From Kocuria dechangensis (GTDB taxonomy: Bacteria; Actinomycetota; Actinomycetes; Actinomycetales; Micrococcaceae): a DNA stretch of 64,000 nucleotides. Positions 16,363-23,584 of the stretch are shown piece after piece; position 1 is the first letter of the stretch; each line of letters starts with the position of its first letter. The position numbers and the translations under genes were made by a program. The stretch spans positions 1-64,000 of the forward strand of contig NZ_BMEQ01000021.1 of NCBI RefSeq assembly GCF_014636775.1, read 5' to 3'. The notes under the pieces were generated by a model that saw nothing but the letters and a program-made list of their open reading frames with translations, did not search any database and had not been told where the DNA came from.

Positions 16363-17030
16363 CCGGTCAGCCCGGCCTGGTGGTCGATCCCGATCTGGTC
16401 GACCTTCCGGTGGAAGCGCATCCCGGCGAGTCCGCCGAGCACCGCGGCGAGCAGGGGGATCAGGACGGCGACGACCAGGGCGATGATCCCGCCCGTCGTG
16501 AGGGCGCCCTCGCCGATCGGGATGCGCGGGAAGCTGTTCAGCTCGCCCAGGACGTTGAACTGCTCACCCGCCACGGCGCCGAGGACCGCCAGGACGACGG
16601 CGATGACGATCGCCCAGACCCACACGGCCACGCCCTGTTTCGCGCCGTCGAAGCGGGCCATGCGCCCGGCCACGTAGCCACCGGCGAAGTAGGCGACGAA
16701 CAGGATCACGGCGAGGGCGATCCCGCTGAGGATCCCCACCGTCGCCGCGTCCTGGGCGATCTGCTCGGCGATCCGGCCGGGGTCGCTGGTGGTCGTCACG
16801 CCCACGCCCGTGCCGATCGCGGCGAGCAGGCCCGTGAGCAGCACGGCGATGCCGGTGGCGGTCATCCAGCCGAAGAACGCGCAGCCGAGCTTCACCCCTC
16901 CGAACTCCCGTCTCTCCGCGGCGACGACCTCGTGGCGCCGCCCGCGGGGAGTGGTCGCCCCGGACCTCCCGGGGGCGGCCGCCTCCGATCCCCCAGGGGT
17001 GGTCGCGCCTGACGGTTCCTGCTGTGCCAT
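16359..17030 (-). CDS. Membrane protein, function unknown
   Basis: A 223-residue protein with a polar, Gly/Arg-rich N-terminus (about 40 residues), then hydrophobic segments near 50-75, 92-120, 134-155 and 180-205. A loop FAGGYVAGRMARFDGAKQG links two of them. ATG 17030 is chosen for its GAGGAG ribosome site; an upstream in-frame extension to 17135 lacks one. It is convergent with, and overlaps, the MDR gene by 4 nt. Confidence 0.75.
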   Translation of the reverse strand: MAQQEPSGATTPGGSEAAAPGRSGATTPRGRRHEVVAAERREFGGVKLGCAFFGWMTATGIAVLLTGLLAAIGTGVGVTTTSDPGRIAEQIAQDAATVGILSGIALAVILFVAYFAGGYVAGRMARFDGAKQGVAVWVWAIVIAVVLAVLGAVAGEQFNVLGELNSFPRIPIGEGALTTGGIIALVVAVLIPLLAAVLGGLAGMRFHRKVDQIGIDHQAGLTG

Positions 17031-17206
17031 GACGTTCTCCTCGTCGGCGTCCGCATGCTCCGGGCAACGGTGCATCCACAAGGTTCCTCTCCCCCGTGGT
17101 TCTCCGCAACAGGCGGCTCCCTGTGCGGCGGGCACGACCGGACGTAGGCTGATGGATCCGGCCCCTGCCCGACGGCGGGCCGGCGACCAGACGGAAGGAC
17201 ACGACC

Positions 17207-18004
17207 ATGGACTTCACCCCCCGAACGGCCATCGTGACCGGTTCGGACTCCGGCATCGGCCGCGCCACGGCGGTCGCCCTCGCAGCGGCGGGCATGGACG
17301 TCGGCATCACCTGGCACCGGGACGAGGCCGGCGCCGAGCGGACCGCCGAGGAGGTGCGCAGCTACGACCGGAAGGCCGTGGTGGCGCAGCTGGACGCCAC
17401 GGACCTGGAGGGCTGCGGGGCGGTCGTGGACTCCCTCGTCGAGCGGCTCGGCGGGGTCGACGTGTTCGTCAACAACTCCGGCACCGGCGCGAACGTCCCG
17501 TTCCTCGAGACGTCGCTGGGCACCTGGCGCAAGGTGGTGGCCACGGACCTGGACGGCGCGTTCGTGTGCCTGCAGGCGGCGGCCCGGCACATGGTGGGGG
17601 CGGGGCGCGGCGGACGGCTGATCGCGGTCACGAGCGTCCACGAGCACCTGCCCCGGGTCGGCTCCAGCGCCTACGACGCCGCCAAGCACGGGCTGGGCGG
17701 GCTCGTGAAGACCATCGCCCTGGAGCTGGGCGAGCACGGGATCACCGCGAACTCGGTGGCGCCGGGCGAGATCGCCACACCCATGACGGGCCAGGAGGAC
17801 GAGAACCCGCGGCGCACCCACCGTCCCGGCGTGCCGCTGGGCCGGCCCGGCGACGCCCGCGAGGTCGCGTCGGTCATCGCGTTCCTGGCCTCCCCGGCCT
17901 CGGCCTACGTGACCGGAGCGTCCTGGGTGGTCGACGGCGGCATGGAGCAGATGGGCCCGCAGGCGGGCTCGCACCTCACGAGCGACGAGTGGCGGAGGGG
18001 CTGA
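17207..18004 (+). CDS. SDR family oxidoreductase, glucose 1-dehydrogenase-like
   Basis: A 265-residue classical SDR: TGSDSGIGRATA, NNSGTG, catalytic Ser in TSVHEH, YxxxK as YDAAK and C-terminal SWVVDGGMEQMGPQ. The ribosome site is AAGGAC and a TAGGCT -10 lies about 60 nt upstream. The substrate is not predictable from sequence alone. It is followed closely by the NrdH-like gene and probably co-transcribed with it. Confidence 0.88.
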   Translation: MDFTPRTAIVTGSDSGIGRATAVALAAAGMDVGITWHRDEAGAERTAEEVRSYDRKAVVAQLDATDLEGCGAVVDSLVERLGGVDVFVNNSGTGANVPFLETSLGTWRKVVATDLDGAFVCLQAAARHMVGAGRGGRLIAVTSVHEHLPRVGSSAYDAAKHGLGGLVKTIALELGEHGITANSVAPGEIATPMTGQEDENPRRTHRPGVPLGRPGDAREVASVIAFLASPASAYVTGASWVVDGGMEQMGPQAGSHLTSDEWRRG

Positions 18005-18033
18005 GCAGCGCCCCGCCCGGCGGGGCGGCCGCC

Positions 18034-18264
18034 GTGACGGTCTACACCAAGCCCTCGTGCGTGCAGTGCGAGGCGACCGTCCGGGCCCTGGGGCGGAAGG
18101 GCATCGCCTTCCGGCTGGTGGACGTCACGGTCGACGACGACGCCCTCGCCCACGTGCGGGAGCTCGGCCACCAGCAGGTCCCGGTGGTGGAGACGGCCAC
18201 GGAGCACTGGTCCGGCTACCGGCCCGACCGGATCCTGGCCCTCGCGCGCCGGCGGACCGGCTAG
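18034..18264 (+). CDS. NrdH-like glutaredoxin
   Basis: A 76-residue redoxin with the active-site motif KPSCVQC near the N-terminus, the cis-Pro in QQVPVVET and SGYRPDRI near the C-terminus, all typical of NrdH. NrdH reduces class Ib ribonucleotide reductase using thioredoxin reductase. There is no nrdI/nrdE/nrdF nearby, so it may be a second copy or a general thiol-disulfide protein. The start is uncertain: GTG 18034 gives the usual NrdH length, while GTG 17989 would overlap the SDR stop. Confidence 0.82.
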   Translation: MTVYTKPSCVQCEATVRALGRKGIAFRLVDVTVDDDALAHVRELGHQQVPVVETATEHWSGYRPDRILALARRRTG

Positions 18265-18269
18265 GGACA

Positions 18270-18305
18270 GCCGGGGCGGGCGGCCCGACGGCCGCCCGCC
18301 CCGGC
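18270..18305. terminator. Bidirectional terminator
   Basis: Perfect 16-bp GC stem (18270-18285 with 18290-18305) and CGAC loop between the redoxin and the convergent exported-protein gene. Confidence 0.85.
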
Positions 18306-18328
18306 GTCATCTCCCTCCGTCCGCTGCC

Positions 18329-18892
18329 CTAGCGGCCCAGCAGGCCGTTGATCCGGTCGAGCAGGGCGGTCAGGCCGGTGAGCGGGCCGCCGCCGTCGAG
18401 CAGACCGGTGACGGCGCACAGCAGGTTGCCCAGCAGGTTGCCCGGGCCCTGCTCGGCGACGACGTCGAGAACCACTTCGTCGAGGTCGACGACCAGGCCC
18501 AGGAGATCCAGGTGGAGAGGGCCGAGGTCGAGGTCGAGGACGCCGCACGAACTTCCGGACCCGGCGGCCGTGACGGTCGTGCCGACGGCCTCCGCCGGCA
18601 CTGCGGTGACCGCGCCGGTGTCGCTGTCGGTGAACTGCCCTGCCACCACACCGTTGGCGACGAGCTGTCCGTTCTCCACCACGAAGTCGGTGACGGTGAA
18701 GGTGCCTTCGAAGATCCCCGCCCCCTCGGTGCCGGTGGCCGGCGCCGTGATGTCGAGCGGCTCGACCGTCACCGGCTGGGCGGCGCCGACCGCCGGCGGA
18801 GGGGCGGCGTAGGAGGCGGGGACCGAGAGCCCTGCCGCCATCGTGGTGGCGAGGGCGAGGGCGGTGAGCGGAACCGTGAATTTCGTGCGCAT
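18329..18892 (-). CDS. Exported protein of unknown function
   Basis: A 187-residue protein with a clear Sec signal peptide (MRTKFT, hydrophobic ALALATTMAAGLSV, ASYA-A cleavage near residue 29). The mature part has a beta-rich middle, two Cys that could form a disulfide, and a Leu/Gly/Asp-rich C-terminal segment (GPLHLDLLGLVVDLDEVVLD) of the kind found in many exported actinobacterial and haloarchaeal proteins. A GGGGAG ribosome site supports ATG 18892. No function is known. Confidence 0.8.
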   Translation of the reverse strand: MRTKFTVPLTALALATTMAAGLSVPASYAAPPPAVGAAQPVTVEPLDITAPATGTEGAGIFEGTFTVTDFVVENGQLVANGVVAGQFTDSDTGAVTAVPAEAVGTTVTAAGSGSSCGVLDLDLGPLHLDLLGLVVDLDEVVLDVVAEQGPGNLLGNLLCAVTGLLDGGGPLTGLTALLDRINGLLGR

Positions 18893-18993
18893 GGTAGATC
18901 TCCCCTTCGGGGCAGGCGAGGCCTGCTGGGTCGAGCCGGGACTTCCGGTGGATGCCGCCCTGCAGCGGGGGTCAGGGCGAACGGACGAGGCGC

Positions 18994-19013
18994 CAATTCA
19001 ATGCAATTCAATG
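18994..19013. repeat. Tandem decamer CAATTCAATG x2
   Basis: Two exact, adjacent 10-bp copies followed by CAAG, forming a small AT-rich island in the 301-nt gap between the exported protein and the MFS gene. It lies about 100 nt upstream of the exported-protein start and about 180 nt upstream of the MFS start. Confidence 0.7.
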
Positions 19014-19079
19014 CAAGTAATCGTGCACAGTACTCGTCGCGGGCCAGGTGCTCAAGCAAACAGCTGGGGGTGCCGGGGG

Positions 19080-19114
19080 GCGTCCCGCTGAGGATCCGCG
19101 TGCCGCCCCGATGG
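19080..19114. repeat. Imperfect direct repeat, copy 1 (fragment of FN3-coding DNA)
   Basis: These 35 nt match 20949-20983, inside the FN3 domain of the subtilisin gene, at 32 of 35 positions and in the same orientation. Read on the minus strand the fragment would encode HRGGTRILSGT against HRGGTRIFSGT in the protease. No intact gene covers it here, so it looks like a remnant. The MFS/ArsR cassette lies between the two copies. Confidence 0.65.
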
Positions 19115-19145
19115 GGCGGAGGTTGGCAGGCGGAGCGGCGCGCAC

Positions 19146-19181
19146 TACCTTTGATGTGCACACCTACGCACATATGCACTG
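19146..19181 (+). promoter_or_regulatory. Promoter and probable ArsR operator of the MFS/arsR operon
   Basis: A TACCTT -10 candidate (19146-19151) is followed by a stretch rich in TGCAC/GCACA repeats with a central CATATG, ending 12 nt before the MFS start. A repressor bound there would block the transcript start. That the co-encoded ArsR protein is the binder is inference. Confidence 0.45.
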
Positions 19182-19193
19182 AAGGGTGGGGTC

Positions 19194-20453
19194 ATGCTCA
19201 CGGTCCTGCGGAACCGGACCTACCGGCACCTGTTCACCGCCCAGATGGTCGCCCTGCTGGGCACGGGGGTGCTCACCGTGGCCCTGGGGCTGTTGGCGTT
19301 CGACCTGGCCGGAGCCGGTGCCGGGGCGGTGCTGGGCACGGCACTGACGATCAAGATGATCGCCTACGTCGGGGTGGCCCCGGTGATCAACGCCCTGGTG
19401 GCGCGACTGCCGACCAGGCCGGTGCTGATCGGAGCCGACGCGGTGCGGGCGGGAATGGCCCTGTGCCTGCCCTTCATCACCGAGGTCTGGCAGGTCTACG
19501 CGGTGGTCTTCCTCCTCCAGACGGCCTCGGCCACGTTCACCCCGGCCTTCCAGGCGGTGATCCCGGCGGTGCTGCCGGCCGAACGGGACTACACCAGCGC
19601 GCTCTCCCTCTCCCGCCTGGCCTACGACCTGGAGGCCCTGGTGAGTCCTGCTGCCGCGGCCGTGGCGCTGAGCGTGCTGAGCTACCACGACCTGTTCCTG
19701 GGCACCGCGGCCGGCTTCGTGGCCTCGGCGCTGATGGTGGCCACCACCGCCCTGCCGGCCTCCCGCACCCCGGCCGGGGGCCAGGGCTCGGTGTGGCACC
19801 GCACCACTCTGGGGGCCCGGATCTTCTGGCGGACTCCTCGCCTGCGGTCGCTGCTGGCCCTGGACCTGGTCGTGGCCGCACCCACCGCCCTGGTGCTGGT
19901 GAACTCGGTGGTCTACGTCCGCGACGTGCTGGGCCGGCCCGGGGCGGATCTGGCCATCGCGCTGGCGGCCTACGGCGTCGGGTCCATGCTCGTGGCCCTG
20001 GCCGCCCCGAAGCTGCTCGAGCGGTCCGGCACCCGGGCGCTCATGCTCACCGGTGCCGCTCTGATCCCGCCGGTGATGGCCGCCACCACCGTGCTGTCCT
20101 ACCGGGACGGTGCCGGGTGGGGGGTGCTGCTGGGGCTGTGGCTGGCGCTGGGGGCGGGGACCTCCGCCGTCCTCACCCCGTCGGCCCGGGTGCTGCGCGA
20201 CGCCTCCGACGAGCACACGCGCCCCTATGTGTTCACCGCCCAGTTCTCCCTCTCCCACGCCTGCTTCATCCTCACCTACCCCGTCGCCGGGTGGATGGGG
20301 GCCCGGGCCGGGCTCGGACCGGCTGCGCTGGTCCTGACCGCCGTCGCCGCCCTGGGAGCGGTCGCGGCGGTGGTCTCCTGGCCCCGCCCCGTCGCCCCGC
20401 CGCAGACCGCAGGGGCGGTGGGGGAGGATGGTTCCCGTGAACCCGACGCCTGA
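19194..20453 (+). CDS. MFS efflux transporter
   Basis: A 419-residue carrier with about 12 membrane segments. It starts MLTVLRNRTYRHLFTAQMVA, the opening of MFS exporters such as NreB-like and drug-efflux proteins. An AAGGGTGGGG ribosome site precedes ATG 19194. It is co-transcribed with, and overlaps, an ArsR gene, a pairing often seen for metal or drug efflux. The substrate cannot be read; the gene is flanked by imperfect direct repeats (see 19080). Confidence 0.85.
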   Translation: MLTVLRNRTYRHLFTAQMVALLGTGVLTVALGLLAFDLAGAGAGAVLGTALTIKMIAYVGVAPVINALVARLPTRPVLIGADAVRAGMALCLPFITEVWQVYAVVFLLQTASATFTPAFQAVIPAVLPAERDYTSALSLSRLAYDLEALVSPAAAAVALSVLSYHDLFLGTAAGFVASALMVATTALPASRTPAGGQGSVWHRTTLGARIFWRTPRLRSLLALDLVVAAPTALVLVNSVVYVRDVLGRPGADLAIALAAYGVGSMLVALAAPKLLERSGTRALMLTGAALIPPVMAATTVLSYRDGAGWGVLLGLWLALGAGTSAVLTPSARVLRDASDEHTRPYVFTAQFSLSHACFILTYPVAGWMGARAGLGPAALVLTAVAALGAVAAVVSWPRPVAPPQTAGAVGEDGSREPDA

Positions 20454-20790
20454 GAACCCCTCCCTGGTGCACCCGGTCGCCCCGGGAGCGGAGCTGCTGG
20501 AGAGCGCCGCGGCCACGCTGCGGATGCTGGCCGAGCCCACCCGGCTGCACCTCCTGTGGCAGCTCGCCCAGGGCCCGCGCACCGTCACCGAACTGGTGGA
20601 GGCCACCGGTGCCGCCCGCACGGTCGTGAGCCAGCACCTGGCCAAGCTGCGGCTGTCCGGGCTGGTGGAGGCCCGCAAGGAGGGCCGGCACGTGATCTAC
20701 TCCGTGCCCGACGGCCACCTCGTGCGCCTGGTGCGGGAGGTCGTCAACCACACCGATCACCGGCTCACCGGCGAACTCACCCACGGCTGA
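20437..20790 (+). CDS. ArsR/SmtB family transcriptional repressor
   Basis: A 117-residue winged-helix protein. TLRMLAEPTRLHLLWQLA, TVTELVEATGAARTVVSQHLAKLRL and the wing RKEGRHVIYSV are typical of the family. GTG 20437 is chosen because GGGGGAGG lies 8-9 nt upstream; ATG 20428 overlaps that site. The ELVCVG metal box of SmtB/CadC is absent, so if it senses a metal it uses other residues, such as the His-rich C-terminus (NHTDHRLTGELTHG). It most likely represses its own operon. Confidence 0.88.
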   Translation: MNPTPENPSLVHPVAPGAELLESAAATLRMLAEPTRLHLLWQLAQGPRTVTELVEATGAARTVVSQHLAKLRLSGLVEARKEGRHVIYSVPDGHLVRLVREVVNHTDHRLTGELTHG

Positions 20791-20811
20791 CCACTGCGCT
20801 CGGGCCGGGGG

Positions 20812-22296
20812 TCAGCGCAGCACGGTGACCGTGTTGGACCGCGCCGACTCGGGGCTGCTGCCCAGCGCGTTCGTCCCGACCACCGAGAACGAGTACGAGA
20901 CGCCCGCGGTCAGCCCGGTGATCCGCACGCTCGTGGCGGAGGGGGAGAGCGTCCCGCTGAAGATCCGGGTGCCGCCCCGGTGGACGTGCACGGTCTGGCC
21001 CGTCAGCGGCGAGCCGCCGTCGGCGCCCTGGGTCCATGCGACGCCGGCGGAGCGGCTGCCGGCCGTGGCCCGCACGTTCGTCGGAGCCGCGGGCACGGTG
21101 GCCACCGGCGCCGTGGCGGCGCCCGGCTCCACGTAGAGCAGGCGGTTCGGCGTGCCCGCGGTCGCTCCCGTGACGACGCCCGTCGTCGCGCTCCCGTTGA
21201 CGGCGGAGGCCACCTGGGCGGGGGTGTAGCCGGGGTTCCCGGTGAGCACCAGGGCGGCCGCGCCGGCGACGTGCGGGGCCGCCATGGAGGTGCCGGACAG
21301 CGTCGTGGTCCCCGTCGTGGAGGTGTGCGCGGCCGAGGTGATGCCCACCCCGGGAGCGTAGAGGTCCACGCAGCTTCCCGTGTTGGAGAAGGACGCCTGC
21401 CGGTCGTACCGGTCTGCGGCGGCGGTGGTCAGCGCGGCCGGCGCCCGGGCGGGCGAGGCCGTGCACGCGTCGACGCTCTCGTTCCCGGCCGCGACCACGG
21501 CCGTCACCCCGTCGTCGACGACGCCCTGGACGGCGGCGTCGACCGTGGAGCTGGCGCCGCCGCCGAGGCTCAGGTTCGCCACGGCGGGGGCGCCCGCCGC
21601 GTGGTGAGCGGCCACCCAGTCCAGCCCGGCGACGACGTCGGACATGTAGCCCCCGCCCGCGCAGTCGAGGACCCGGACGGGGACGACGGTGGCGGCCTTG
21701 GCCACCCCGGAGGTGCTCCCGGCGACGGTGCCCGCCACGTGGGTGCCGTGCCCGTTGCAGTCGCCGGTGCCGTTCCCGTCGGCCACGGCGCTCCAGCCCT
21801 GGGCCACGCGCCCGCCGAAGTCGGCGTGCGAGGCCAGCACGCCGGTGTCCACCACGTAGGCGTCCACCCCGGCGCCGCCGGCCGGGGCGGTGTAGGTGCC
21901 GGACAGGGGCAGGGAGCGCTGGTCGACGCGGTCCAGGCCCCAGGGGGCGGACTGCTGGGTGTCGTAGGCCCGGACGGGGAGGTCGGGCTCGACCGCCTCG
22001 ACCCGGGGCGCCCGGGCGAGGGCCTCCGCCCGTGCGGGGGTCGTGGTCACGACGAGCGCGCGCACCGCGGTGGAGAACGTGCGGCCGACGGCCCTGCCCT
22101 CGGCGCGCAGGGCGCGGGCCTGCTCCGCGACGTCGGTGCCGGGCGCGTAGCGGACCAGGTACCGGGACTGCTCCTGGCCCGTCCGGTCCCCGGGGGCGGC
22201 CGGCACGGCGGGAGCGGCGGAGGCGACGGGCGGCAGGGCGGACAGGGCCAGCGCGGACAGCGCGGTGACGGCGAGGAGGCGGGCTCGAGGACGCAA
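20812..22296 (-). CDS. Secreted subtilisin-like serine protease (S8) with C-terminal FN3 domain
   Basis: A 494-residue preproprotein. It has a signal peptide (to about 28), an I9-type propeptide (about 44-108), a peptidase S8 domain with triad Asp150 (VVDTGV), His183 (GHGTHVAG) and Ser337 (GTSMAAP) and oxyanion Asn272, then one fibronectin type III domain (about 400-494). There are several Cys in the catalytic domain, as in exported proteases. The start is TTG 22296, with GGAAGGA upstream; no ATG or GTG fits. A 35-bp piece of its FN3 sequence is repeated at 19080. Confidence 0.93.
   Translation of the reverse strand: MRPRARLLAVTALSALALSALPPVASAAPAVPAAPGDRTGQEQSRYLVRYAPGTDVAEQARALRAEGRAVGRTFSTAVRALVVTTTPARAEALARAPRVEAVEPDLPVRAYDTQQSAPWGLDRVDQRSLPLSGTYTAPAGGAGVDAYVVDTGVLASHADFGGRVAQGWSAVADGNGTGDCNGHGTHVAGTVAGSTSGVAKAATVVPVRVLDCAGGGYMSDVVAGLDWVAAHHAAGAPAVANLSLGGGASSTVDAAVQGVVDDGVTAVVAAGNESVDACTASPARAPAALTTAAADRYDRQASFSNTGSCVDLYAPGVGITSAAHTSTTGTTTLSGTSMAAPHVAGAAALVLTGNPGYTPAQVASAVNGSATTGVVTGATAGTPNRLLYVEPGAATAPVATVPAAPTNVRATAGSRSAGVAWTQGADGGSPLTGQTVHVHRGGTRIFSGTLSPSATSVRITGLTAGVSYSFSVVGTNALGSSPESARSNTVTVLR
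20949..20983. repeat. Imperfect direct repeat, copy 2 (inside protease FN3 domain)
   Basis: Partner of the 35-bp repeat at 19080-19114 (three mismatches, same orientation). The interval between the copies contains the MFS/arsR cassette and the 3' end of the protease gene. Confidence 0.65.
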
Positions 22297-22500
22297 GGCG
22301 GGTCCTTCCGGGAGGGGTCGGCCGGGCCGTCGGCTTCGGCGCGGGACGCTGGAGCTCCCGGTGGGGGCCGGGCCGGCCGACCGATCACGAGGAGGGGAGG
22401 GGCGCCGGAGCGGCGCTCCCCGACGATAGGTCCCCGCGTTCGCGGAAGGGAAGGGACCTTCGTCCAGTCCGCCCGCCGAGGCCGGACCGCCGGGACGGCC

Positions 22501-22542
22501 GCGCACGGGCCCCGCCGCGGGACGGCGGCGGGGCCCGTGCGC
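22501..22542 (-). terminator. Terminator of the nirB-siroheme operon
   Basis: Perfect 18-bp stem (22501-22518 with 22525-22542), 11 nt beyond the minus-strand stop at 22554. Confidence 0.85.
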
Positions 22543-22553
22543 GGGGCGGCCGG

Positions 22554-23582
22554 TCAGGAGGCGCCCAGGGCGGAGTCCAGCTCCGCCAGCCGCGCGACCT
22601 CCCCCTGCAGCTCCAGGCCGGTGCGCACGACCTCGCCGACGACGAGCACCGCGGGGGACTCGCACCCCGCGGCCGCGGCGTCGGCCACGATCGTCGACAG
22701 GCTCCCGACGGTGGTCCGCTGGGAGGCGCTGTAGCCCCGCTCCACGACCGCCACCGGCATGTCCGCGCGCATCCCGGCCCAGTGCAGGCCGGCGGTGAGC
22801 TGCGGCAGGGTGCCGACCCCCATGAGCACCACGACGGTCCCGCCGAGCCCCGCCAGGTGCCGGTGCTCCTCCTCCGTGAGCGGGGCGTGGCCGGAGACGA
22901 CCGTGAACATGCGGCTCACGCCGCGGTGGGTGACGGGGATGCCCGCGGCGGCCGGGACCGAGACGGCGGAGGTGACACCGGAGACGACGCGGCACGGCAC
23001 GCCCGCCGCGGCGCACGCGGCGATCTCCTCGCCGCCGCGGCCGAACACGAACGGGTCCCCGCCCTTGAGCCGCACCACGTGCTTGCCGGCCAGGGCGTGG
23101 ACGACCATCAGCTCCTCGATGCCGCGCTGGCCCACGGGGTGGTGGCCCGGCCGCTTGCCGACGTCGATCAGCTCCGCCACCGGCGCGAGCCGGGGGAGCG
23201 TCTCGTGCGGGCCGAGCCGGTCGTAGAGGACCGTGTCCGCCTCCCGCAGCGCCTCGACGGCGTCCAGGGTGAGCAGGCCGACGGCGCCGGGCCCGCCGCC
23301 CACCAGGGTGACGGTGCCGCGGTGGCGCGCCGGCTCCTCCCGGGCGAAGAGCACGCCGTGCGCACGGCAGGCCCGCTCCAGGGCCGCCCAGCCGGGCCGG
23401 CCGTCGTCGACGGCGGCGACGAGGTGGACGCCCTGCAGCAGGGCCGCGGGATCCTCGCACGGCGATCCGAGGGCGCGGACGGTGGCCCCGGCGGCGCGGT
23501 AGCGGCGCACGGCGCGGTCGGCGACCGCCGCGCGGCCCGCGACCAGGACGGTCCGCCCTTTGAGGTCGATGCTCAGCTCCAC
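22554..23582 (-). CDS. Uroporphyrinogen-III C-methyltransferase (siroheme branch) with short N-terminal NAD-fold
   Basis: A 342-residue protein. Residues 1-85 look like the start of a precorrin-2 dehydrogenase domain (DLKGRTVLVAGRAAVADRAV) but are far shorter than the roughly 200-residue CysG-N domain. The rest is a complete SUMT domain: TLVGGGPGAVGLLTLDA, RLKGGDPFVFGRGGEE, SGVTSAVSVPAAAGIPVTHRG cut into conserved blocks. It methylates uroporphyrinogen III twice to precorrin-2, the siroheme precursor. GTG 23582 starts 2 nt after the nirB stop, so haem-cofactor supply is coupled to nitrite reductase. Confidence 0.9.
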   Translation of the reverse strand: MELSIDLKGRTVLVAGRAAVADRAVRRYRAAGATVRALGSPCEDPAALLQGVHLVAAVDDGRPGWAALERACRAHGVLFAREEPARHRGTVTLVGGGPGAVGLLTLDAVEALREADTVLYDRLGPHETLPRLAPVAELIDVGKRPGHHPVGQRGIEELMVVHALAGKHVVRLKGGDPFVFGRGGEEIAACAAAGVPCRVVSGVTSAVSVPAAAGIPVTHRGVSRMFTVVSGHAPLTEEEHRHLAGLGGTVVVLMGVGTLPQLTAGLHWAGMRADMPVAVVERGYSASQRTTVGSLSTIVADAAAAGCESPAVLVVGEVVRTGLELQGEVARLAELDSALGAS

Positions 23583-23584
23583 GG

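Noticed and set aside
18769-19179. Minus-strand frame containing HRGGTRILSGT
   Set aside because: It overlaps the exported-protein gene in another frame and only a short stretch resembles the protease FN3 domain. I treat that stretch as a repeat remnant, not a gene.
22297-23582. nirD between nirB and the terminator
   Set aside because: The only frame here with domain signatures is the methyltransferase; no Rieske-like CxH...CxxH pattern was seen.
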